From: Prosopocoilus inquinatus
Taxonomy: Eukaryota; Arthropoda; Insecta; Coleoptera; Lucanidae
Direction: 5' to 3'
Assembly: GCA_036172665.1 (NCBI GenBank)
Contig: CM069871.1
Location: 57,162,713-57,226,712 of the forward strand
Length of the DNA: 64,000 nt
The translations under genes were made by a program, and so were the position numbers. Positions 1-11,584 of the stretch are shown here, in pieces; the stretch's first letter is position 1, and every line of letters starts with the position of its first letter. Below the pieces are notes generated by a model. That model was not told the DNA's origin. It worked only from the letters and a program-made list of their open reading frames with translations, and made no database searches.

Positions 1-646
1 CAAAGGCCCGTGATCGACGTTCATTAAATCATTACTGGTTTTATGTATAAAAATGGTTTCAAAACCGTCTAATTCCCTGTTGCTTGATGTTGCCTTTACT
101 AATCTAAGATTACTTAAATCTCTTTTATGACTGGTGTCAAAAATATGTTGGGCAACACTGGATTTTTCAATTCTATTGTACTTTAAGTGAGCTAAGTGTT
201 CCCTAAAACGTGTTAGTATGTTTCTTTTTGTTTGCCCAATATATTTTTTAGTGGGGTTTGTTAGTAAACGTTTTAGAGTGTTGTTATTAGTATATGCAAT
301 TATGTACCCTTATGTGTTTTAAAAATGTTATTTAAACCTTTAGAGCAGCTTTTGTCGAACAGAATTTTAATATATTTAGACGTGTTTGTTTCTGCTGGTA
401 ACAAAGTGGTACATTTTTTGATATTAGCCTTATTTACAATTTTCCTTAACATATTTTCTACAATATCTACTGAGTAAGCATTGTGAATTGCTACATCTTT
501 AATAAATTTAAGTTCTTTGTTGTACCTTTCTTTGGACAATGGGAAGTTAACTAATCTATTAAGTGGAAAAGAAATTGCAGAATACTTATGTGATAAGGTA
601 TGTTGTGAATCATTAACAATAAATCTATTAGTGTTTGTTTCTTTCC
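1..646 (-). pseudogene. Penelope-like element fragment (end of RT and GIY-YIG endonuclease)
   Basis: Read on the minus strand, 646-300 encodes about 113 residues in the style of the region after the reverse transcriptase in Penelope-like elements (for example KETNTNRFIVNDSQHT and FKTHKGT). A one-base frameshift near 296-305 then leads into a reading frame with KYIGQTKRN, followed by RFREHLAHLKYN. This is the GIY-YIG type endonuclease signature (YIGQT) that Penelope elements carry at their C-terminus. The family inserts by target-primed reverse transcription. The endonuclease half runs off the window at position 1. The upstream end is cut at about 650, where a TA and a CCGGGTGTCCC sequence begin another repeat, so the first residues of the apparent ORF (MVWDTRYR) are not Penelope. 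It is a dead fragment: no RT catalytic YVDD motif is present here. Confidence 0.75.
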
Positions 647-668
647 TATACCGGGTGTCCCACACCAT

Positions 669-1676
669 GTGCTCACCCTTCTAGAATCTTTATTTATTAA
701 TCGATTAACCTGAATTTTGGAGACGATAAACTAAACAAAGAATGGAATTTTTCGACATACCGATAGTCGTCAGAGGACTTCCGGTTTCGCCGTAAAATCA
801 ATTTCATTTTAAAAACCGAAAAATAATATTTAAATACATATCTATCACCTAAATTTATTATTTACGTATGCCGCGTGTATTAGAATTCTTGGTATGACAT
901 GTTACACATTTACAAGGAGAAATTTACACTTACAATATATAATTTTATGAAAACTAATAAATAAATCAAAACTATTAAAAATAATACACAAATTGTTAGT
1001 TATAATATTGGCTCTAAGTTGTCCTCAGCTATTATTTATTAGTAATAACTATGTATTATGTCCAAGTTATAACATTTTTCCCACGATATAACAATTTTTT
1101 GTTTCAATATTAATTTTTTGGTTCTTCGTAGCGATTAAATTGTTTTTTTTAAATTCCTACTAGACGGATGATTTCAAAAATTATAATTCCTCTAGTTTTC
1201 ATAATCATCGATAACAAGTGAACTATAAGAAATAGGTATAGGGAATATCGATACAGAACAAAAGAAAATTTCATCCTGAGTCACATGGTATAAAAATATA
1301 CTAGGCGTTCCATTTAAAAAAATATGACATTTCGACAGTTGAAATCAGTTCGAATAGAAATTGCTTTTTAACCAGTCTGTAAACAATCAAGTGCGAAACT
1401 GGACATGTTACTGTATCCTACTGCAGACCATCGTGGTTTTTGTTGCACAAAGATGGCAGTATCATAAACAAGGTTCAGCAAGTCTGAGCTTTTTTTTTTT
1501 AAATGGAAATATCTCGGAAACAGTTAACTTTAACACATGTTGCACAAAATATTTCAAAAATGCATTAAAAAATGGGATATTCCATTTAAAATAAGAATGT
1601 TGACAGCAACTTGTCTGGAAATTGAAAATATTATACTTTGATAGATCCTTATCGTTATTTTATAAACATACAAAAT
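669..1676. other. Unassigned AT-rich stretch
   Basis: No gene is recognised. The stretch is AT-rich with short homopolymer runs. The phrase TTCCATTTAAAA occurs near 1308 and again near 1580, which may mark the ends of a small old repeat, but no clean inverted repeats were found. Confidence 0.5.
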
Positions 1677-1907
1677 AGCGACATCTTACTATCGCTTTTT
1701 GACCTAACATTGCAGTAGGATAGACAAATTGAAGCGGGATTTGCTCCTAATGAGTCCCCCATGCAAGGCGGCCATGCTTGCTGTCAAAGCATAATGAAAG
1801 ATTTTAGAAAAATTTTGTGCAAATCGTTTTTGATTGCAGTGAGAACCTCGAGCAGCCTCTGGACAGCTGTTTCAGCCCTGCTTGGGGCTTCCCCAGCAGA
1901 AACTGCA
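1677..1907 (-). repeat. Hammerhead-ribozyme repeat (retrozyme-like), degraded copy
   Basis: This is a copy of the 313-bp dispersed repeat seen best at 39490-40068. In the ribozyme-sense (minus) direction the hammerhead lies at 1856-1902. Stem II (AGCCC/GGGCT), GAAA, the CAGCTG stem III and the GTC cleavage triplet are intact. The core CTGANGA is mutated to CTGGGGA, changing an invariant A, so this copy should not cleave. The unit is permuted relative to other copies: the TAGCGACATC part comes first here, as expected if it derives from a tandem array or circular intermediate. It lies just upstream of a non-LTR remnant. Confidence 0.75.
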
Positions 1908-1974
1908 AAATATGAAACAGAAATTCAAAGAAGTCCGTAACTTTTAATGAAAGGGTTGCCTGAATCTCCCTGTA

Positions 1975-2480
1975 TTGAAGAAAGATCTTAAACTGTTATA
2001 CGATTGTTTAGTACTATCAAACTTTAACTACTGCGACTACCTCTATCGGCCGTGCCTTAATAATGTTGATATAAAAAGGACACAAAGGGTACAAAAATCC
2101 TGTCTGCGTTTTATCTCCGGTATTAAGAGGTACATTGGAGTGCCCCACTCTCTTCGACTGGCTGAATGGTTGAATTTGGCGAACAGGAGAGAGTTACACG
2201 CAATCTGTTTCATAAGGTTACTAGTTCAAGAATTCCAGTATACTTGCACACACGTTTAACTTTTACGACTGCTATCCACAACATCAACGTAAGGCGAAAG
2301 GATTTACTTACACAACCCTTGCATAAATCTGTCAAATACGAACGGCCCTTTTCTTATAATGTCGTTAAGAAATGCAATGCATTACCTAACGATCTTAAAT
2401 GCTGTTCCTCTTTCATCCGTTTTCAGAAAACAAAGAAAACGCGTTCTTCTACAACTTCAAGGTGCATACTTGTGCCGTAA
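1975..2480 (+). pseudogene. Non-LTR retrotransposon reverse transcriptase, C-terminal remnant
   Basis: The translation matches the thumb and tail region of jockey/CR1-group reverse transcriptases: LLYDCLVLSNFNYCD, then QRVQKSCLRFISG, then LNLANRRELHAICF, then after a frameshift near 2225-2232 YLHTRLTF, NVRRKDLLTQP, and finally FSYNVVKKCNALPNDLK. In the family this part follows the catalytic palm and ends a few dozen residues before the stop. No YADD palm or endonuclease is present upstream, so it is 5'-truncated, as is usual for target-primed insertions. It directly follows the ribozyme repeat at 1677-1907, and its 3' part is followed by the TIR element at 2507. It is not functional. Confidence 0.75.
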
Positions 2481-2506
2481 ATGGTCTCCATTGGACCCTG
2501 CTGACA

Positions 2507-3370
2507 GGCTACCCACACATTCATGAAGCAAAACGTTTTTGACTAATCTTGTTAGAACGTGCTTTTTCAATGCTTTAAATAGGACCAAGCACACACCGGT
2601 AGAGCAAAACATAAAGCAGTTTAAAGCACGCTAAAACAATTGCAGTCAAAACGTTTCCACTTAAAGCGTTTTGCTGTAAAGCACGTTAAAGCGATTGCAG
2701 TCAAAATGTTTTTACTTAAAGCGTTTCGATCTGTGAATGTGTTTTTAACGTGAAACTAAATATTACACAACCAAAAAAAAAAATATTTCTGCTGAAGTAG
2801 ACGTTTTTTCGTTCTAAACTATTTCGCTTTCCTTTAGCAGAGAGAGACGCATGTATCTTCTTTCGATGAAACAAGAGAAAAGAAGAGAAAAACATGCAAC
2901 GGACAAAGCGTAGTACAGGTTCAGGTCCAAAGGTTTTCAGAGTATTTTTTTAACCCTTTCTTCATTTACAGGATGCATCCAATAGCGTTTTCTTTTATTA
3001 CTCATCTCCTCTTTTGCACACATTTTCAAAAACAACTAATTATAATAGCGAGTTTAATAAAAAGAGAAATTAATTATGGCAGCGAGCAAAGGTAACAACA
3101 TTTTTCTGAAAATCGTAAGATTTATCTGTACGATTTAGCTTAATCAGCAAAAAGAGGTAAATGATTCATACGGAACATTTTTTTTATCTCTTCGATGTTA
3201 CGTCGCAATTTTTATAATGCAGTAAAACGTTTTGCGTGAAAACGTTTTGCCCGAAAGTGTTTTGCCTGAGAACATTTTGCTTCATCAGTGTGTGACTAAC
3301 CGAAATGTTTTACATTGCAACAAAACGTTTTGCTTTAAAGCGTTTTTGCTTCAGGAATGTGTGGCCAGCC
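2507..3370. mobile_element. 864-bp non-autonomous DNA element with 30-bp TIRs
   Basis: The left end GGCTACCCACACATTCATGA and the reverse complement of the right end GGCTGGCCACACATTCCTGA match with three differences and continue into GAAGCAAAACG-like sequence. Inside, motifs such as AAAGCGTTTTGC and GCAAAACGTTTTGC recur many times near both ends, giving a foldback-like structure. There is no coding capacity. The flanks CTGACA and TTAGTT give no convincing TSD, so the superfamily is uncertain. It sits in what seems to be the 3' end of the neighbouring non-LTR remnant. Confidence 0.7.
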
Positions 3371-4474
3371 TTAGTTGGATTTATTGTTGTAATGTTCGAC
3401 AGGTTACCTAAACGTTAGGTTTGGCTATCTGTAGTACGATACATTTTCGGCAGTAGGAGGTTGGAGGTGTAAACCAAATATCAACCCTCTAGGCTGCAGT
3501 CTGATTCTGCGCCGTATTGGCTTCTCTTTAGTACCGTGACATTGTTTTCCAAAAAACAATTCTGCATCCGTGAAATTAGATAGTAAAAATTTTGAAGCGA
3601 TACGAAAAGGGTTCATGGTTACTAAAAAAAAACGTTCTCAAAGAAAAAAGCTTTAGATTTTCGTTATGGCAAATAAATTCGCATTTGTATTTCATTGAGT
3701 TCATAAAATCAAATAAATACATTTTCCTCTTGTTTTATACCTAGTTGTGTTCTCACGTACTTGTGTTGCAGGTAATAAGCATTTAATGTAACTCTTTTGA
3801 TTAAATTAAATTTTGTTAATTAGAATTTGTTGGATTTGTGTTCTGTGTACACAACAAGCACAAAATGGCCGTGAAACAAACATTTAATATATTCACGTGC
3901 TATTAGTGCGCCTCGGAATAATGAAAGAGAGCGTCTGCAGTTTCTCTTCCGTAATTATACCGAGCAGATATAGGTGTCCGTAATGGAATTAATGGTGTTA
4001 AGTGAGAATTGTACGTTATTTTAATCTCTCATGCCTAATTTTCTGCAAGAGAAATTACTGGAGACATCTAATTATTAACACGAACGTGTTATCATTTCCA
4101 TAGTTCACGAGAAAAATGACATTGTTGTCATACTACTTCATATTACAAAGTCACATGCGTTAATGAATGTACCTTCTCAATTTTTTTACTGCAGTGTCAC
4201 CTGTTTCGATATGCACAGTTTTATTTTTCATGTTAATACATGTTTATAATATTGGAGAAGTAATTTAATTTAACCTGATTTGTCATAGTCCGCCTAAACA
4301 AAATGGTGGTTCAGCCAGTGGCTTCATCAAAGTCGTCGCGTCGTGCAGTGCATATTTAGCGGCAGTACATTTCACAAATGAGTAGGTGTTACCTCTATAG
4401 GTATAATTAAATATTTTAGCAATAGCAATATATTAAGGGATACAGACTTTATAAAATTTATTAGTTTTCTAAAG
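3371..4474. other. Unassigned stretch
   Basis: No gene or clear repeat is recognised. 3425-3616 has a short open frame on the minus strand with no family resemblance. The remainder is AT-rich. Confidence 0.5.
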
Positions 4475-4713
4475 ATGTTGATTACGAAACTCTGCGTTGA
4501 ACATCGAGTGCGGTGTCGGTAGGCGTGTTCATACCGAGCGGAAGGCGAAATTGACTTTTTATCTTTCTCGCACATTTCAACAGTTCCAAACAAGTGGTCC
4601 ATCCGAATTTTTTTGGCTATGATACGGTAGCCACCAAAAAACACCCGCAGAAGGTAGCATTTCGCGTACTTATACTGAGGTCTTGTATTTGCACATAGTA
4701 AAAGAACAGCCTG
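4475..4713. repeat. MITE-B, right-end fragment
   Basis: This matches the last ~240 bp of the complete MITE-B at 10042-10954, including the phrases TCTCGCACAT, GGTAGCATTT and CTTATACTGAGGT, and ends with the TIR (complement of CAGGCTGTTCTTTTACTATG) followed by TA. The left part of the element is missing. Confidence 0.75.
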
Positions 4714-5034
4714 TATAGTACTAAATAAGGACAACATAATCATTTGTAAATTTATACCATCGTACCCGTAAGAGAAGGATTTTAAGTGACATAAAACCCC
4801 TTAAATTTCACCATCTGTAACTTCCGAGAATTTAAATAATTCTGTAAAATTGCGACATGTATGTTCTACTGTTGCAAAAATTGGTCAAACTTACCTTATC
4901 CATGTGAGGAAGAGATTCACGAGTAACAAAGCTATCGTTAATTTTATTATCGTTGCACAAACGCTCAGGAATTACAGTATTACAGTACAGTATTATTACA
5001 GTGTTTGAGTTTTTTTTTATATAAATATCTTATA
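4714..5034. other. Unassigned spacer
   Basis: AT-rich sequence between two transposable elements. A short ATTACAGTA-type repeat lies at about 4975-5000. No gene is seen. Confidence 0.5.
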
Positions 5035-5638
5035 CTGGGTGTCTCACAACGTTGGAGGAGATTGAAGGGGCACCTGTAGGACATCAAAATAAAACTAATA
5101 AAACTTTTTTCTTAATTCGCTTTTGACCAAGACCCAACAATAAGAAAATTACAGCAGTTTCATTTTCTTAATTTCTTCTTTTACACCTATAGCTTCTTAA
5201 TTAACAAAAATTATTTCACAAAATGCCACTTTGTTATTAAATAAACTCGAAACTTATCAAAACCACCATTCATAAAACATCTATTTCAATGTTTCCTAGT
5301 TTTGCTTTTAATTAGAAGGCGGTACACAACGATATGAAAACTCGTTTTTGGGCATTAAAAGAAAAAATGAAATAGCCGTAACTTTAACGTGATTACATTT
5401 TCTAAAATAGTTTTTTCTTGTAAAGCAGTATTCAGTTAACTCATAAAGGCCTCAAATTTGAATTCAAAACGTAAAATATTACTAGAGGGAGTAACTTTTG
5501 CTTGTTAACTAATTTCACTTTAAACTCTTGTAACTTCTTAGCTATTTATTTTTTACCAAAAATTTATTAAGAAAAAACTTTAATTTGATCTCCCCTAGCT
5601 ACCCTTTTAATCTCCTCCGTAGGTTGTCAGACACCCAG
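5035..5638. mobile_element. 604-bp foldback MITE with ~90-bp TIRs and TA target site
   Basis: The left end CTGGGTGTCTCACAAC and the reverse complement of the right end CTGGGTGTCTGACAAC begin inverted repeats that can be followed for roughly 90 bp with small indels (both contain GGAGGAGATT and then CTTTTTTCTTAAT). Both ends are bounded by TA. There is no coding capacity. A TA duplication with this sort of end is typical of Tc1/mariner-derived MITEs, which is the inferred superfamily. Confidence 0.85.
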
Positions 5639-5954
5639 TATATTTAAGTATAAGTTCTTGCCACAATTTTTTAGGGTTTTGTTTATTCGATATTTAAAGA
5701 AATGGACCTGTCTTTTCGAAATGCATAAGTATTAATAATTACGGATAGATTTATAGCCCTCCAGTGAGCCCTGGATTTCGTTCTTTTAAAAGTATCGAGG
5801 GCTTTAACTTTGAATGAACGTATTTCCAACAATGTATTAATTAACCAGGGCTAATTCGCCCTGATTGAGTGAATTTACGAGTTTTCAGGAGCGCGTAAGT
5901 ATTAAAGAGATGTAAGATTAACTGATTAAAGAGAGAAATATTCTTAATGTAATA

Positions 5955-6130
5955 CAGGGTGTTCTTTTACTGTGTGCAAATATTTAAACCTGTAATACGT
6001 ACCATAAATGGCAACGATTAAACTTATGTACCCTTAACATGAAGTTAATAGTTTTCGAGAAAAATGCATTGGAAGATTTTCACCAAACCGTTTGAGAACT
6101 GCTGGCATAGCTAACGACTGGAATGTACGT
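5955..6130. repeat. MITE-B, left-end fragment
   Basis: It starts after TA with CAGGGTGTTCTTTTACTG and continues through GTTTTCGAGAAAAATGCATT, as in the other MITE-B copies, then stops abruptly where the reverse transcriptase fragment at 6137 begins. Confidence 0.8.
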
Positions 6131-6136
6131 TTGTGC

Positions 6137-6565
6137 GTTTTACATATTTCTCTCCATCTTTCTCTTTTCCGCGCTTAACTTCTTACCTCTTCCCACTTCA
6201 CTCCTGTGTTTCTGTTGCTCCCCTTACTTCCTCTTTCCATGTTCTTCGTGGACTTCCTGGACTTCGCTTTCTGTTCTTTCTTGCTTTATACACTCTTTTT
6301 ACTAGTCCCCATCTTTGTCTGTGTCTAAACCACCTCAACTGATTTTCCTCTATTTTTCATTGTATGGTGTTTCCCGTATGTTATCATTTCTTTTCCTGTC
6401 CAGTCTTATTTTTCCTTCAATCTTTCTCAGGAATTTTATTTTGATACCTTACTCTGTGACTTCGTGTTGTTATCCGCCTTTTACAGCCATCTTTTTGAAA
6501 ATTTGTAGTTTTGTTAGTTTTGGTATTTCCTTTTTGCCTGGGAATGTGTTCTTGATGCTAATATA
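6137..6565 (-). pseudogene. Non-LTR reverse transcriptase C-terminal fragment
   Basis: The sequence is nearly the same as 46645-47095 and encodes on the minus strand the end of an insect endonuclease-reverse transcriptase (in the sister copy QLRWFRQIQRLG and RGRPRRTWREEV, a basic tail typical of this group). It is broken by stops and indels and lacks all catalytic motifs. It ends exactly where MITE-B starts at 6566, at the same site as in the sister locus, so the retroelement plus MITE-B were duplicated together. Confidence 0.7.
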
Positions 6566-7854
6566 CAGGGTGTTCTTTTACTGTGTGCAAATATTTAAAT
6601 CTGTAATACATCACCATAAACGGCAACGATTAAACTTATACGCCCTTAACACCAAGTTAATAGTTTTCGAGAAAAATGCATTGGAAGATTTTCACCAAAC
6701 CGTTTGAGAATTGCTGGCATAGCTAACGACAGGATGGTACGCCGCCTTGCCTGTGTGAATGACGACCTGAATATAGGTCAGTGTTTTACGATGTCGTAAA
6801 CGAACATCTGTTCACATCGTATGAAGCGTATTAGTAGGTCCAAACAGTCGAAACATTTTAAACGCGCTCACACAGCGCCTGGATTAATTATTACAAGTGC
6901 CACTTCGCTCCAAGTAATCACAATTTTTGGTACTTTCAAATTATAAACCGACGACTGGACCAAAAATTCGGATGAGTTAAATAATGACATCACCGTCATT
7001 CATCGTTTTATTTCGGATATTTACCCTCACAAGTAATAAATTGTCTTTCCATTTCTAATTAAATAGATTAAGACTTCTTTAGTTTAATAAAGAAACTTTA
7101 GAATAATGTTGTAATTTATCTACTGTTTGTACCTACAGTTTAAAATCGGCCGCATTACGTAATCACACTAGGGAGAATAAAATAGCTGTTAAAAGTGATA
7201 TATGCTCATTACCAATATGACTGACATTAAATTTACAATTTCTATTAATTCAATTATGAAACTCGGCCAAGTAAACCATTTTTAACGCGCCTGCATTGCA
7301 AATAACAAAATTTACAAATTGATTATTATCTTAAAGTATTCTCGCATGCATTCGATAAAGTCGCAGTTTCGCATTTCTATAGATGCTTTTTATTTCGGCA
7401 TTTTTTTTGTGTTTCTACAAAGGCGACCGCTGTAACGCGTTTAAGGTGGGTCAGTATTACATTAGGCGTTCTGCAGATACGAAAAATTTGACAAACGAAG
7501 AAAGATTCTTGATTCTTAAAAACGCATATTAAGATCGCAATGGCATTTACAAATAACTAAAAATCAGATATGTTACTCTGTTACTGGAAAGTCCGCGGAA
7601 ACGCATATCAGTGATTTTTATTACGAAACGCTGGAGAATGAGTTTAAAAGCGTGACTCTTTTTATGATCGGCGGTACGTGTGTGGGCACACCCACTAACT
7701 ACAGAGGAAAGCGTCAATGACCTTGCTGAATGTTTCTCTCTCGCACATCTCAGCAGTGTCAAACAAGTGGAACCTTCGAATTTTTATGGCTATGATTCGG
7801 TAGCCACCCGAAAATACGCGCAGAAGGTAGCATTTAACGTACTTATACTGTGGT
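6566..7854. mobile_element. MITE-B, nearly complete copy lacking the right TIR
   Basis: It begins after TA with CAGGGTGTTCTTTTACTG and follows the 47096-48398 copy closely over its whole length. Similarity stops at about 7854 after CTTATACTG, before the right TIR. It contains no real gene; open frames inside are short and not conserved. MITE-B is inferred to be a Tc1/mariner-type non-autonomous element from its TA target site. Confidence 0.8.
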
Positions 7855-8646
7855 ACCATGACAGGTTGCACATGATGACGCATGTAACCAAATGCACCGC
7901 GGCGAGCTTTCGCGGAGTGGCCGCCAACATCATACCCCAAAACGGAAAAGCACGCTTTCTGTCCTGAAGAGAGTGCAAAACTCCGATGTCTACAGTCTAA
8001 GAATATTCTAGCTCTAGCTAACTCTGCGGGGGCTCCGAAGTTCGTATATAGCCAAATCAAAGGCAAGGCGAGCAAGCAGTTTGAGTGTGTAATCTATATT
8101 AATGTAATGTATTAATTATTATTTATTAATATTCAATTAGTACGTGTGTTATGTAAGTCTCCACCTCTACAAGTTCATGTAAGTCATAACTATTTATTTA
8201 TTTATTTATTTAATAAATATATTTTTTATTTTGACTACATTATTACCTAACGCCTAACGCTAAAAGACAACCCTAACGTTCTGTGAAGCGCCAAGACTTT
8301 ACCGTAACAACATTTATAGACCTACCAAACAATATCAAAAACTCAATCCTTCTCCATTCTCAAACATGACGACTATTTTTTGCACTGTGCGCTAACAGTA
8401 TATTCTTGTTCTGCACGGAGCGAAATGGACACCAGGCGTGAACACAGCTTTTTCTAACCGCGCTTTTAAGCTCGAATAATGTAAGCAATTCGAAGCGTCC
8501 AAATAATACTTACACTCATCAAGGTCAACTATAAAATGCAATCGCAGAAAATTCCACGCCGTAAACTTCAAAGACGCGATTGTCGATTATTATTAATGCA
8601 CGATTCGAAAGAGTAAAAGTACACGTCGCATGGACATTAACGGTAC
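7855..8646. other. Unassigned stretch with an (ATTT)n run
   Basis: No gene is recognised. 8191-8211 is a simple TATT repeat. A somewhat GC-richer part at 7860-8060 has open frames on both strands without family resemblance. Confidence 0.5.
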
Positions 8647-9481
8647 TGGGTCTAGGACAATTCGCCATCGCCGATTTGTCGTCGCCAATTCACCGTCGCC
8701 GATTCGTCGTAGGTACAATTCACCGCCGGAAAACTCGCCATCGGTAAATTCGCCGTCAGCGATTAAAGTTTTAAGTCCAGGTACCTATCCAAGTAATAAT
8801 ATACCGATAATTATATGTAAATAAAATAAAGAAGTTAACATAATTAATGGAAAATAAAATAATTTGTTATTCATTAAATGTGATACATAGATAAAGAAAC
8901 AGATAAAAAAATTTGGTCTTCCAGGAAGTATTTCTTATTCTTCAGGGTGTTCGTAAAATCACTCCAATTCTTTTTTTTTATATTTTCAGATTCTGCTCAA
9001 AATCATATTGATTTTCATAACAATCAAAATCACTACACATCAAAAGTCGACTGCTTTCAAAATATTGATTCATGAAAGCTCGTCATTTAAAATTATAAAT
9101 TGAAAAAAGGGTTCCATTAAAAAAAAAATAGAATAATGATTGTGTGTACGTATAGCACCAATTTGTTCGTAATTTTGTGTATTACGGTGGTCGCACTGTA
9201 ATTAGGAATTTATTTTAACTTAAAATAGAAAAACAATAGTAAAGTCCATTTTAATTTACTTGTAACGTACTGAAATTATAGTTATTTTCTTCAATTCGTA
9301 GGTATAACTTGAATATTATCTGAAATGGTCAGAAAGTGTTTTATCAAGCTAAATAAAGCAGTAACATGGGACGGCGAATTGGGCGGACTGTAAATTGGAT
9401 CGACGATGAATTGGTTCTACGACGAATTGGCGACGGTGAATCAGCGACGGCGAGTTGGCGACGGCGAATCGTCCCATCCCC
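8647..9481. mobile_element. 835-bp DNA element with arrays of ATTCGCC-like motifs and 8-bp TSD
   Basis: Both flanks carry AACGGTAC (8639-8646 and 9482-9489), an 8-bp TSD. The TIRs TGGGTCTAGGACAATTCGCC and, on the other strand, GGGGATGGGACGATTCGCC are similar. Each end then holds a series of short related motifs (CATCGCCGATTTGTC, GTCGCCAATTCACC, GTCGCCGATTCGTC on the left; the same set in reverse at 9370-9470 on the right), a subterminal repeat array as found in elements whose transposase binds many end sites. The middle is AT-rich and has no coding sequence. An 8-bp TSD fits hAT- or P-like transposons. Confidence 0.8.
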
Positions 9482-9489
9482 AACGGTAC

Positions 9490-10041
9490 TCCACTAAAAC
9501 AAAGACAAAGATAAACTCTCTGTTGATGATCAGTCAACCTTTTACACCCGATTTCGCCAGATTTCGAAGAACAAATTTATTTGTCAATTAGAATGTGCCA
9601 GAATTTACGGTGTTTATACAGAAATGTCACATAATAAGCGTCAAATAAATTTATTCTTTGAATTATTAACAGGCATTAAAGTGAGTCTTTTTAATTTTCG
9701 ACCATGGTGAAAGATAACACGGAGGTATTCCGACGTCGCATTCGGTACGAATAAGTGAACGTAAGTATCAGTGTATGAAAGAGATAGCACAATTTGGGAC
9801 ATCAGGTGAAGAGTATTAATATTATGTCAAAAAAATCTACGCCCTCATGAATAAAAAAACGTCTGAACGTAATGTAGAGCGCGTGCGGGCGGGGTTTGAA
9901 AACTCAGTCTTCATCTCCTTTTAGCAATCCGTACAATTTTGAATTTCGATTTCTTTTTTGGTAGCGCCCTTTCCATGATTAGTTAATAGTTCTTCCTTAT
10001 TAAAGTTCAAATAAAAATTAGAATCTTTAAATCACAAAACA
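9490..10041. other. Unassigned spacer
   Basis: No gene or repeat is recognised between the two elements. There is one GC-rich patch (GTGCGGGCGGGG) at about 9885. Confidence 0.5.
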
Positions 10042-10954
10042 CAGGGTGTTCTTTTACTGTGTGCAAATATTTAAACCTGTAATATATTAAATTGAAATTG
10101 AACTCATATGTTCTTAACACAAATTCAATAGTTTTCGAGAAAAATGCACTGGCAGATTTTCACTAAACCGTTTGAGAACTGCTGGCGTATAAAAGTGGAA
10201 CGCAGCCACCGCTTCAATTAAGACTGGCAGCCGAAGTAGGCCAGGGTCAATGCGTTACTTGATCTTGAGCACGAACGACATAAATCAGCCGCTCCGATTA
10301 GCTGATCGGTCAAAACGTTTACAATTTAAATTAACTTCACTGCAAGTAATTAAGTTTAAGTATTTTTAAATTAAAATCTAGTGCAATTCATGAAACTGCG
10401 GTTCGTAACTGCCGAACAAATTAAAGCGAGGTACAAAATAATTGTAATTTCTCATTCCATATTATTTTTAAAAGACTTATAAAAATTTTACATTTACTTT
10501 GTTTCCGTAAGTAGTAATATTTTCATAGCTAGCAGCGAGATTATAGTAGAAGTTTATTTACGTAAGAAGATGAAGGAAGAACATTTTTAACGCGCTTGCG
10601 TTATTGGTGCATAAATTTTAAACTTATTCGTCGATAGTTGTCATCGTAAAACGTATTACTTCGCTCAGTGAATTAAAATTTTAAGTAAATAATTAATAAA
10701 CGATATCGGTAGTTATTATTACGAAACGCTATGAAATGGGTTTGAATGTGGAACTCGGAGCGGATCGGTGTGTAGGAAGGTGTTGCGACCTTGCAAGTAT
10801 TTCTCTCTCGCACATATCAACGATTCCAAACAAATGGAACCTCCGAAATTTTTTAGCTATAGTACGGTAACCATCGGAAAATACGTACAGTAGGTAGCAT
10901 TTCATGTACTTATACTGAGGTTTTTTTATTTGCATACAGTAAAATAACACCCTG
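10042..10954. mobile_element. MITE-B, complete copy (913 bp)
   Basis: The left TIR CAGGGTGTTCTTTTACTGTG pairs with the right end (reverse complement CAGGGTGTTATTTTACTGTA) for about 36 bp. The right side is followed by TA, while the left flank reads CA, so the left copy of the target site has mutated. The interior has no intact ORF. This copy is used here as reference for the family; others are at 4475, 5955, 6566, 47096 and 61059/63056. Confidence 0.85.
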
Positions 10955-11379
10955 TATATTCAAACAAAAGAGGAATTTTACAATACAATAACAAAAGTTA
11001 CAAACAAAATAAGATGCCTGATTAAAATTTAACAATTGACATAAAATTAAAACTAGAATATGAAAGAGAGAAGGAAAGATCAACAAAAAAAGTTTATTTC
11101 TAAAAACCTTTGTTACATGCTAAATTCTAAGCAACAATGATTCTATTCTATTTAAACTCACACTCGCCAATCGTGGATGGTTCTCAGGTACACTTTATTT
11201 AAATTAAAAAATAAATTGGGAAAATTGAGTGATTAAACAAAATTTTATTTAATTTAGAATTTAGAAAATTTCACGACGCGTGATACTCAAATTAAATTAG
11301 ATCTGAACTGAAGAGGCACTTTTCTAGATGACAGGAGTTCGTGATCCGGGCAACTGTCTCGACGAACTCCCTTATGATC
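10955..11379. other. Unassigned AT-rich spacer
   Basis: No gene is recognised. A small GC-richer hairpin-like patch (GACAGGAGTTCG with CGACGAACTCCC) lies at about 11332-11372. Confidence 0.45.
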
Positions 11380-11575
11380 ACAAAAGCTACCTATTTATTT
11401 GGATTGGATGACCTACGTTAGTCTGCATCAGCTTTACATTAAAAAAAACCTTGATGATTTTTTCTAGTACCAAGGTTCGATCAAAGTTTTATTGCAGGAA
11501 TCATAAGTCTTGATCTAATTTCTTAAGATTGACGAATGCTTTCGTCATAACTTTCATCATAACGTTGCAGCTCTT
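11380..11575. repeat. Direct repeat, copy 1 of a ~200-bp segment
   Basis: Phrases CTACCTATTTATTTG, TGACCTAC, CTTGATGA, AGTACCAAGG, TTGCAGGAATCAT and TTGACGAATGCTTTC occur here in the same order as in 12418-12640. The two copies are diverged and about 1 kb apart in the same orientation. What the parent element is remains unknown. Confidence 0.65.
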
Positions 11576-11584
11576 TTGTAATCC

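Noticed and set aside
651..700. CCGGGTGTCCCACACC after TA as the left end of a MITE
   Set aside because: The expected inverted right end was not found in the next 2 kb, so it is only mentioned as the break point of the Penelope fragment.
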